The notes under the pieces: model-generated | The model's input: only the letters and a program-made list of their open reading frames with translations | Database searches by the model: none | Told to the model about the DNA's origin: nothing | Translations under genes and position numbers: made by a program | Source: Paracoccaceae bacterium | Lineage (GTDB): Bacteria > Pseudomonadota > Alphaproteobacteria > Rhodobacterales > Rhodobacteraceae | Length of the DNA: 5,178 bases | Reading direction: 5' to 3' | Assembly: GCA_007128995.1 (NCBI GenBank) | Contig: SKWJ01000234.1 | Span: 1-5,178, forward strand | Shown here: positions 1 to 5,178 of the stretch, in pieces | Numbering within the stretch: position 1 is the first letter of the stretch | Layout of the letters: every line of letters begins with the position of its first letter

Positions 1-593
1 GAATTGCGCTCGTTGCACCACATGATCCCGTCGATATCATAGTTGCGCACCTGATCCTCGATGATCCCGTGTATCCAGTTGCGGTAATCGGGATTGGAGG
101 TCGAAGGCTCGTCCTTGTGGCGTCCGTAGACATCGATCTCAAGGCATTGCGCAAGGTTGGGAATGTCGATGCTGTTGACCGATCCGTGACCGGCATATTT
201 GAAGAACGGCTCCATCAGCTCGACATAGACTTTCATCCCGCGCGCATGCGCTGCGGGAATGACCATTTCCAGAATGTCCTTGCCTTCAAATTCTGGGTCC
301 TTGGCGCGGAAATCCTTGATCAGCGTGTTCTGGAAAAAGCGCGGGTCGGGATTGTAATAGGCCCCGCCCATCATCGAGAAGGGTTCGGGAACGCCATGAT
401 CTGGCCAGCCATCCAGCGCGTGGCTGATCGAGCGGCCAGTTTTCAGCCCCAGCCATGACACTGTGCCCAGCATCAGCACATTGACACCGACGCGGTTTTG
501 CAAGGTGTCCAGCACCGTCTCGACGCCTTCGTCGATAAAGCTGATCGGGCTGATCTGAATGCCCACGAATTTTTCTTTCGGATCTGGGGTCAT
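1..593 (-). CDS. TIM-barrel, glycoside-hydrolase-like protein, N-terminal part (runs off the left edge)
   Basis: This frame is open from the ATG at 593 to the window edge, giving 197 complete codons with no stop; the C-terminal part is outside. There is no signal peptide or membrane segment, so it is probably cytoplasmic. The pattern suggests a (beta/alpha) barrel: an early strand at residues 9-16 (FVGIQISP), a strand at 36-44, a strand at 120-127 (MKVYVELM) after a helix, and a 'YDIDGIMWCNER' stretch at 185-196. The last resembles the strand-4 'DG-I-W' signature of alpha-amylase-like and GHL-type putative glycoside hydrolases. Asp188, Glu195 and Glu125 are acidic residues at likely strand ends, but calling them catalytic is inference. 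Ribosome binding is unremarkable: a weak GGAA lies 5 nt upstream of the ATG and an AGGA 11 nt upstream. It follows the aminotransferase by 67 nt on the same strand, so it is probably the next operon gene. The exact family and substrate are not recognised. Confidence 0.5.
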   Translation of the reverse strand, partial: MTPDPKEKFVGIQISPISFIDEGVETVLDTLQNRVGVNVLMLGTVSWLGLKTGRSISHALDGWPDHGVPEPFSMMGGAYYNPDPRFFQNTLIKDFRAKDPEFEGKDILEMVIPAAHARGMKVYVELMEPFFKYAGHGSVNSIDIPNLAQCLEIDVYGRHKDEPSTSNPDYRNWIHGIIEDQVRNYDIDGIMWCNERN

Positions 594-627
594 GCCAATT
601 CCATTCCTGTCAATGTGTCTGTCTGTC

Positions 628-645
628 CCGCGCAGCAGGGCGCGG
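628..645 (-). other. Short GC-rich hairpin in the aminotransferase to TIM-barrel gap
   Basis: A perfect 6-bp inverted repeat (CCGCGC / GCGCGG) encloses a 6-nt loop in the only intergenic gap longer than 20 nt. On the transcribed strand it begins 15 nt after the aminotransferase stop codon. The stem can add one T-G wobble pair. No T-run follows; the downstream sequence is a short GACA repeat, so it does not look like an intrinsic terminator. It could be an attenuating or mRNA-processing stem that sets the relative level of the downstream gene, or chance in GC-rich DNA. Confidence 0.5.
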
Positions 646-660
646 ACTGCCGCTGAAGCG

Positions 661-1848
661 TCACGCGCTGGCCTTGTGCTTGGCGATAAAGCCCGCGATC
701 AGGCCCATCGCTTCGCGGATCAGGGGAAGCGGCTGAAGATAGCTGATCCGGATGTAGTCGGTGCTGTCATCCCCGAACATCGTGCCGGGAAACACCATCA
801 CGCCGGTTTCGCGCAACAACCCTTCGCAGAATTCGGGGGCTGATAGGCCGGTGCTGGAAATATTGGTGTAGATATAGAAAGCGCCCCCCGGAGCCCCAAA
901 GCTCAGGCCTGCGTCTTTCAGCGCCCCCATCAGCCATTCGCGGCGCTCGGCATAGGCTTTGTACATCATGTCCATATCATCCTGCGGCCCGGTCAGGGCG
1001 GCAAGCGCTGCATGTTGGGACACAGTGCAGGTATTGATCGACAGGGTATGGCGGGGTTCGGTCAGCTTTTCCACAAAATCAGCCGGAGCGGCCAGATAGC
1101 CGACGCGCCAGCCTGTCATGGCATAGGTCTTGGAAAACCCGTTCAGGGTGATCGTGCGCTCTTTCATGCCGGGCAAGGATGCCAGCGACAGGTGTTCATG
1201 TGGGGGATAGATCAGTTTTGCATAGATTTCGTCTGCGATGATCAGGATGTCGTGCTTGATGGCAAGGTCCGCAATCTTGCGGATGACATCCGGCGGCGTG
1301 ACCGCCCCGGTCGGGTTGTTGGGCGATACCAGCACGAACATGCGCGTGCGCGGTGTGATGCGCTTCTCGATCTCGGCCACGTCGAGGGCGAAATCATCCT
1401 TCTGATAGGTCGGAACCGGGATCGGCACGCCACCACACAAATGCACCGCCGTGTCATAGGTCGTGAAGCGCGGCGAGGTGATCAGCACCTCGTCGCCTTC
1501 GGCCACCAGACCCAGCATGCACAGCATGATTGATTCCTGAACACCGGCAGTGACGATGATCTCATCTGCCGTGTAGTCGAGCGCGTAGTCGGCCTTCAGA
1601 TTGGCGGCAATTGCCGTGCGCAAGGCGGGCAGTCCGGTCGGGCCGGTATAGTGGTGCTGATTGGCATCAATCGCGGCCTTCGCGGCGTCGGCAATATGCT
1701 GTGGCGTGTGAAAATCCGGGTCACCACGACCCAGCGCAATCACCTTGGGAAGATCCGCCGCAATCGCAAGCATCTTCGAGCGGAAAGAGCCATCCTCTTC
1801 GACGATACGGGGTGCAAGGCGGGCGTGAAGGGGCGATTGTTGTGTCAT
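661..1848 (-). CDS. Class I/II PLP-dependent aminotransferase (AspC-like, fold type I)
   Basis: This is a complete 395-residue cytoplasmic enzyme, a normal length for the family. It should transfer the amino group of an amino acid to a 2-oxo acid acceptor through pyridoxal phosphate. Visible landmarks in order are: the N-terminal 'GDPDFHTP' segment (42-49), 'SPNNPTG' (175-181) with Asn178, 'ADEIY' (205-209) with Asp206 for the PLP pyridine nitrogen and Tyr209, 'NGFSKTYAMTGWRVGY' (236-251) with Lys240 as the Schiff-base lysine, and Arg367 in 'YIRISY' as the substrate-carboxylate arginine. All key residues are intact, so it should be active; donor specificity cannot be read from sequence. The ATG at 1848 is preferred because an AGAGGA lies 9 nt upstream and it sits one nt after the amidohydrolase stop. 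In-frame ATG 1869 and TTG 1872 would overlap that gene. The tight junction implies translational coupling, and the context implies a step in a nitrogen-compound catabolic route. Confidence 0.5.
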   Translation of the reverse strand: MTQQSPLHARLAPRIVEEDGSFRSKMLAIAADLPKVIALGRGDPDFHTPQHIADAAKAAIDANQHHYTGPTGLPALRTAIAANLKADYALDYTADEIIVTAGVQESIMLCMLGLVAEGDEVLITSPRFTTYDTAVHLCGGVPIPVPTYQKDDFALDVAEIEKRITPRTRMFVLVSPNNPTGAVTPPDVIRKIADLAIKHDILIIADEIYAKLIYPPHEHLSLASLPGMKERTITLNGFSKTYAMTGWRVGYLAAPADFVEKLTEPRHTLSINTCTVSQHAALAALTGPQDDMDMMYKAYAERREWLMGALKDAGLSFGAPGGAFYIYTNISSTGLSAPEFCEGLLRETGVMVFPGTMFGDDSTDYIRISYLQPLPLIREAMGLIAGFIAKHKASA

Positions 1849-1849
1849 G

Positions 1850-3085
1850 TCAGTGCATCCTCTTGCCATCAATAAAGGTCATCTCGACGCGGCGCAGGGC
1901 GTCCAGATCTTCGTCGGGCTTGCCATCAACCACGATCAGATCGGCCAGTTTTCCTGCCTCCAGCGTGCCCAGCTTGTCGCCAAATCCGTTCAGAACCGCT
2001 GCGCGTGCGGTGATGGCGCGCAATGCATCCATGTTGTCGGGGCAGACGCCGACCTCGACCATGAAGCCCAGTTCGGGGACGATCTGGTCATGTTCGACAG
2101 CCGGGCTGCCCGCATCGGTTCCGAACACGATCGGCACGCCCGCCTTTGCTGCGCGCACCAGCCCGTCGAAGCGGGTCTTGTCGGCAACCGCGCGCTGGCG
2201 CTCGGCGATCTTCCATTCGGGAATGCCAAAGGCCCGCGCGATATCGGGGTTGGCCTGAATGACCAAAGCCGAAAAGGTGGTGACGATGGGGATTTTCTTA
2301 TCGAGCAGCAACTGGATGGTCGCATCACTCATCGAGCCGCCATGTTCGACGCAGTCTATCCCGAACTCTGCAACCCGCGCGATGCAGGCGTCATAGGTGG
2401 CATGTGCTGTGATCGGCAGACGGTTGCGATGCGCTTCGTCAATGACGGCGTCCAGTTCGGCATCGGTAAATTCCAGCGTGTCATGGCAGGCCATGATCTT
2501 GATCAGATCGGCCCCACCCTTGACCTGCTCGCGGACAGCACGGCGCATCTCGTCCGCGCCCGACGCTTCGCGGCACACCCAATATGTGTGCCCACCTGTC
2601 TGGATGATCGCTGCGCCCGATACCAGAAGCCGCGGCCCCGGAAAGATGCCCTGCGCAACCGCCTGCTTGGTGAAGAGATTGGCATCATGCACCCCCAGAT
2701 CGCGGACAAGCGTTATCCCCGCGCGGAGCGACTTCAGCATGTTGCCAGCCGCCTTGTAGGCACGGATCTCGGGGCTGTCATACATGGACTGCTGTGACAA
2801 TTCATGAATGCCGTCCCAGCTGAGATGGGCGTGGCTGTTCATCATGCCCGGCATGATCGTCTTGCCGCCTGTGTCGATCACCTCTGCGCCTTCGGGCGCG
2901 GGCGGCATATCGGCACGGGGCCCTACGGCGCTGATGGTGCCGTTTTCAACCAGCACATAGCCATCCTCGATAGGACCCGCGGGCGTGCAGGGCAGGACGC
3001 GACCCAGAAACAGGCGGCTGGGCGCAGGCGCGTCGAACATCGGCTTGGTGATTTTCTGGTATTTCCAGGCGGCGGGTTCGGGCAT
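1850..3085 (-). CDS. Metal-dependent amidohydrolase, imidazolonepropionase/prolidase-like (COG1228 type)
   Basis: This is a complete 411-residue cytoplasmic amidohydrolase-superfamily enzyme. Residues about 24-80 and 370-411 form the small flanking beta domain ('GKTIMPGMMNSHAH' leads into the barrel; 'GTLEAGKLADLIVVDG' is the classic C-terminal return). The metal site looks complete: His85-x-His87 after strand 1, Lys196 ('DLIKIM', the position carboxylated in binuclear COG1228 enzymes), His228 ('TAHATYD'), His248 ('VEHGG') and Asp324 ('FGTDAGSP'). His166 in 'TGGHTY' is another conserved-type residue. Characterised relatives hydrolyse Xaa-Pro dipeptides, imidazolonepropionate or other cyclic or N-acyl amides, so amide C-N hydrolysis is well supported and the substrate is not. 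Start choice is firm: AAGGAG lies 6 nt upstream of the ATG. It follows the M24 gene by 19 nt and precedes the aminotransferase by 1 nt. Its neighbour M24 protein is the other putative C-N hydrolase of the operon. Confidence 0.5.
   Translation of the reverse strand: MPEPAAWKYQKITKPMFDAPAPSRLFLGRVLPCTPAGPIEDGYVLVENGTISAVGPRADMPPAPEGAEVIDTGGKTIMPGMMNSHAHLSWDGIHELSQQSMYDSPEIRAYKAAGNMLKSLRAGITLVRDLGVHDANLFTKQAVAQGIFPGPRLLVSGAAIIQTGGHTYWVCREASGADEMRRAVREQVKGGADLIKIMACHDTLEFTDAELDAVIDEAHRNRLPITAHATYDACIARVAEFGIDCVEHGGSMSDATIQLLLDKKIPIVTTFSALVIQANPDIARAFGIPEWKIAERQRAVADKTRFDGLVRAAKAGVPIVFGTDAGSPAVEHDQIVPELGFMVEVGVCPDNMDALRAITARAAVLNGFGDKLGTLEAGKLADLIVVDGKPDEDLDALRRVEMTFIDGKRMH
1858..1863 (-). promoter_or_regulatory. 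Ribosome binding site fixing the aminotransferase start
   Basis: AGAGGA on the minus strand lies 9 nt before the ATG at 1848. It sits inside the last codons of the amidohydrolase. It decides against the upstream in-frame ATG 1869 and TTG 1872, which have no better site and would overlap the previous gene. Confidence 0.5.
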
Positions 3086-3091
3086 GGGAAG

Positions 3092-3097
3092 CTCCTT
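3092..3097 (-). promoter_or_regulatory. Strong ribosome binding site of the amidohydrolase
   Basis: AAGGAG on the minus strand lies 6 nt before the ATG at 3085, within the 19-nt gap after the M24 gene stop (TAA at 3105-3107). It is the best Shine-Dalgarno match in the window, suggesting the amidohydrolase is translated independently and well. Confidence 0.5.
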
Positions 3098-3104
3098 GTG
3101 AATG

Positions 3105-4271
3105 TTAAAGCGCTATGACGCGTTGCTTGGGCGGGCAGTCCGTCTGAAACCGCGAGGGCAGTTCGCACGCTGCATCCGTGACAAGCATGGTATTGATGGT
3201 GCGATAGCCATCCACGCCGGGGCGATAGACGCCGGGTTCATTGGAAAACACCATACCGGCACTGATCAGGGTGGCGTCACCGGGGGCAAGCCATGGGGCT
3301 TCATGCCCTTCGAGGCCCATACCATGCCCGATGCGGTGACGAATGGCGTCACCCAGCCCGGCATCGCGCAGCACATCGCGCGCGGCAAGATCGACAGCAT
3401 CGCAGCGGGTTCCGGGGCGGGCAGCTTCGACAGCGGCATCGTTGCACGCGGTCATTGCCGCCATGATCCGCGCCTGATCGCGCGATGGCTGGCCAAGGAT
3501 GAAGGTCGCGCCACTTTCGGCATGGTAGCCGCCCAGACTGGCCCCGATCCCCGAAATCAATGTCTCGCCGGGTTGGGGGACGCGTGTCAGCACGGCGCCA
3601 TGAGGCAACGCCGCGCGTGGGCCCGAATGGACTGAGGCGGTGATTCCCATTGGCGTGCCAGCGAATGCCTTGCCATGTCTGGCAAAAAGCGCGCTGCGGG
3701 CATGGGCCATTGCATCGGCCATCAGATCCTGCTCGGTTCCGCCCTGCCGGATGATATCGCCCCCTGCGATGTGCAATCGATGCAGGAAAGCATCGGCAAA
3801 GCTGGCGGCCTCGCGCGTGAGGGCAATTTCTTCGGGCGTCTTGATCCAGCGTTCTGCCATGGCATGGTCGTGCAGGTCCAGCCGCTGCGTGCGCGCGTGT
3901 GCGCCGTCTAACAGCTTTGCGTCGAGCGCATCGATTGCGACAGACTGCATGCCGATTTCATCCAGCATCCACAAGACTGGTGGGGTCACGCCGGGAAATT
4001 CATCATAGAGCCGCATATCGGCGATACCGCAGGTTTCTGCATTCTCGCGCTCAAGCTCTGGCATGAACAGGATCGGATCACCCGCGACTGGCAGCCAAAG
4101 GCCCATCGGGCGCTCATTGGCCGAGAGGAACAGGCCCGTTGCATAGGCGAGGTTCGAGACGCGCAGCAGCAACACCCCGTCAAGCCCTGCCGCCTGAGCG
4201 CGGGCGCGCAACCGATCACGTGCGCCTGCGTGCCAGTCGGACGAAAGGGGGGCGAGAGCAACTGCGGTCAT
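3105..4271 (-). CDS. M24-family (creatinase/prolidase fold) hydrolase with a degenerate metal site
   Basis: This is a complete 388-residue two-domain protein. The creatinase-type N-terminal domain spans about residues 16-140 ('NLAYATGLFLSANERP', 40-55) and the pita-bread M24 domain about 148-370. Conserved M24 elements include His224 ('LPHG'), His316 in 'IGHGMGLEGHEAPW' (314-327) and Glu345 in 'SNEPGVY'. Three of the five usual metal ligands are changed: the first Asp is Gly241 ('LISGIGA' where peptidases have 'VxVDIGA'), the second Asp is Glu252 ('GYHAESGAT' for 'GYxxDxTRT'), and the second Glu is Ile359 ('GYRTINTML' for 'GVRIEDTVL'). A standard dinuclear metallopeptidase site is therefore unlikely. 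Creatinase and ectoine hydrolase are M24-fold enzymes that cleave C-N bonds without metals, and this may act similarly on a non-peptide substrate. Automatic annotation as Xaa-Pro aminopeptidase would be misleading. Its ATG overlaps the preceding stop (ATGA), with a purine-rich GGAAGGGG 7 nt upstream. Confidence 0.5.
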   Translation of the reverse strand: MTAVALAPLSSDWHAGARDRLRARAQAAGLDGVLLLRVSNLAYATGLFLSANERPMGLWLPVAGDPILFMPELERENAETCGIADMRLYDEFPGVTPPVLWMLDEIGMQSVAIDALDAKLLDGAHARTQRLDLHDHAMAERWIKTPEEIALTREAASFADAFLHRLHIAGGDIIRQGGTEQDLMADAMAHARSALFARHGKAFAGTPMGITASVHSGPRAALPHGAVLTRVPQPGETLISGIGASLGGYHAESGATFILGQPSRDQARIMAAMTACNDAAVEAARPGTRCDAVDLAARDVLRDAGLGDAIRHRIGHGMGLEGHEAPWLAPGDATLISAGMVFSNEPGVYRPGVDGYRTINTMLVTDAACELPSRFQTDCPPKQRVIAL

Positions 4272-5178
4272 AGCGCAGCCCCTTCCCAGCGCCCAAGAAC
4301 GTTCAGGCTTGCCGAGATACCCAATTCGCCGCGCAGGGCTTGCAGGTCGGCCAGAACCGCATCATCAAGGGGCACACCATGCGCTGATTTCGCGGCAACG
4401 CGGCGGGCTTCCTGTTCGCCCGGTATCAGGATCTCGTCAAAGCCCGGACGTAGCGCGCGGGACTTCACCATGTCGGTGAATTGGCCCATGCGCCCCTCGA
4501 ACTCTGACACGTCCATGAACCAGCCGATGTCTATGGCGGTGAAGGAATGGGACACATCAAGGCGTTTGGGGTCGGAATAGGGGGTCAGGCCGAACCCGCC
4601 CCCGGCCAGAACCCCGGTCAACACATCAGTCATGAACGCCAGCCCGTAGCCTTTGTGCCCCCCGATCCCCAGCAGCGGGCCCTTCAGCGCGGCAGCCGGA
4701 TTGTCGGTTTCTTCACCGTCGGGGGTGATCGCCCAGTCCAGCGGCATTTTGCGGCCTTCGCGCAGATACCAGTTCATCATGCCCTTGCCTGCGGTGGTGA
4801 TGGCAATATCAAGCACGGCAGGGAATCCCTTGTCCGTCGGGGCAGCGATGGACCAGGGGTTCGTTCCAACAGCCCCTTCGCGCCCACCCCAGGGGGCCAT
4901 TTCCGGCCCCGCATTGGTATAGGCGATTCCGATGCAGCCCTGTTGCAGTGCCTGACAGGCATGCACCGCGCTAGAGCCGTAATGCGTGGAATTGCGTACA
5001 AGGACAGTGCCGATTCCGCCCTGTTTCGCTTTGTGCACGGCAAGACGCATGGCCTTTGCGGCGGCAACCGTGCCAATGCCGTTATGCGCATCTACCAGCG
5101 CCAGTGCTGGCCCCTCTTTCAGGATGGACCAACCTGCGCGCGGATCAACCTCGCCAGAGGAGATACGTTGCTGGTAAC
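4268..5178 (-). CDS. Malate/L-lactate dehydrogenase-family (Ldh2) oxidoreductase, 5' end outside window
   Basis: The frame is open from the right edge (first whole codon at 5176) to the TGA at 4268, giving 302 visible residues. An internal ATG at 5050 is not the start, because the frame upstream encodes recognisable family sequence ('SSGEVDP', 'LVDAHNGIGTVAAAKAM'). Other family motifs are 'VRNSTHYG' (60-67 of the fragment), 'TNAGPEMAPWGG', 'VGTNPW' and 'GGHKGYGLAFMTDVLTGVL', the NAD(P)-binding and substrate segments of Ldh2/YlbC/YiaK proteins. By comparison with remembered E. coli YiaK, about 50 N-terminal residues are missing, including the 'SHG' segment with the proposed catalytic His, which should lie about eight residues before the edge. 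Members reduce 2-oxo acids (malate, lactate, ureidoglycolate, diketogulonate) or cyclic imino acids (pyrroline/piperideine-2-carboxylate); the substrate cannot be assigned here. Its stop overlaps the M24 start by 4 nt, so the two are translationally coupled. Confidence 0.5.
   Translation of the reverse strand, partial: YQQRISSGEVDPRAGWSILKEGPALALVDAHNGIGTVAAAKAMRLAVHKAKQGGIGTVLVRNSTHYGSSAVHACQALQQGCIGIAYTNAGPEMAPWGGREGAVGTNPWSIAAPTDKGFPAVLDIAITTAGKGMMNWYLREGRKMPLDWAITPDGEETDNPAAALKGPLLGIGGHKGYGLAFMTDVLTGVLAGGGFGLTPYSDPKRLDVSHSFTAIDIGWFMDVSEFEGRMGQFTDMVKSRALRPGFDEILIPGEQEARRVAAKSAHGVPLDDAVLADLQALRGELGISASLNVLGRWEGAAL
4279..4286 (-). promoter_or_regulatory. Ribosome binding site of the M24 gene
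   Basis: GGAAGGGG on the minus strand lies 7 nt before the ATG at 4271, inside the 3' end of the dehydrogenase gene. Together with the ATGA stop/start overlap it supports 4271 as the true start. Confidence 0.5.

Noticed and set aside
69..458. Plus-strand open frame of 129 codons at the left end.
   Set aside because: It is antisense to the TIM-barrel gene, whose translation has coherent strand/helix patterning. The plus-strand product has no family features.
628..645. Rho-independent terminator after the aminotransferase.
   Set aside because: The stem is only 6 bp and no T-tract follows on the transcribed strand; the next gene in the same direction starts about 35 nt later.
1849..1872. Upstream aminotransferase starts at TTG 1872 or ATG 1869.
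   Set aside because: They would overlap the amidohydrolase end and lack a comparable Shine-Dalgarno, while ATG 1848 has AGAGGA at a 9-nt spacing and abuts the preceding stop.
1847..2797. Plus-strand open frame of 316 codons opposite the amidohydrolase.
   Set aside because: It lies wholly antisense to a gene with a complete catalytic motif set and a strong ribosome binding site. Its translation shows no recognisable domain, and long antisense frames are common in GC-rich coding DNA.
3105..4271. Calling the M24 gene an Xaa-Pro aminopeptidase/prolidase, or ectoine hydrolase (doeA/eutD).
   Set aside because: The metal ligands needed for peptidase activity are replaced. No EutE-type deacetylase or other ectoine degradation gene is visible, and the N-terminal domain does not resemble DoeA as I remember it.
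4268..5050. A complete dehydrogenase gene starting at the ATG at 5050.
   Set aside because: The frame stays open to the window edge and the upstream codons encode conserved Ldh2-family sequence, so the methionine at 5050 is internal ('AKAMRLAV').

Overview
The window is a single, fully one-directional gene block. All five genes lie on the minus strand, packed almost end to end, in GC-rich DNA (roughly 60% by eye). Codon use, tight operon packing and the style of the enzymes suggest an alphaproteobacterium, plausibly of the Rhodobacterales. This is inference, since no marker gene is present. No RNA gene, mobile element, CRISPR array, integration site or promoter is visible. The operon promoter must lie beyond the right edge.

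In transcription order (right to left) the genes are: (1) the 3' part of a malate/L-lactate dehydrogenase-family (Ldh2) NAD(P)-dependent oxidoreductase, entering from the right edge; (2) an M24 (creatinase/prolidase-fold) hydrolase whose ATG overlaps the dehydrogenase stop by 4 nt; (3) 19 nt later, a COG1228-type (imidazolonepropionase/prolidase-like) metal-dependent amidohydrolase; (4) one nt after its stop, a class I/II PLP aminotransferase; (5) after a 67-nt gap holding a short GC hairpin, the first 197 codons of a cytoplasmic protein resembling TIM-barrel glycoside-hydrolase-like proteins, leaving through the left edge.

Together the genes look like a catabolic operon for a small nitrogen-containing compound. 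Two C-N hydrolases would open or split the substrate, the aminotransferase would remove an amino group to give a 2-oxo acid, and the Ldh2-type enzyme would interconvert the oxo acid (or cyclic imine) with a hydroxy acid (or imino acid). The most notable detail is that the M24 protein has lost three of the five canonical metal ligands (Asp to Gly, Asp to Glu, Glu to Ile). It is therefore probably not a metallopeptidase. It may be a metal-independent C-N hydrolase in the manner of creatinase or ectoine hydrolase, or a non-enzymatic relative. A cyclic-amide-type amidohydrolase beside a metal-free creatinase-fold enzyme echoes the creatininase/creatinase and ectoine degradation logic, but the remaining genes match neither known pathway. 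The substrate is unknown.
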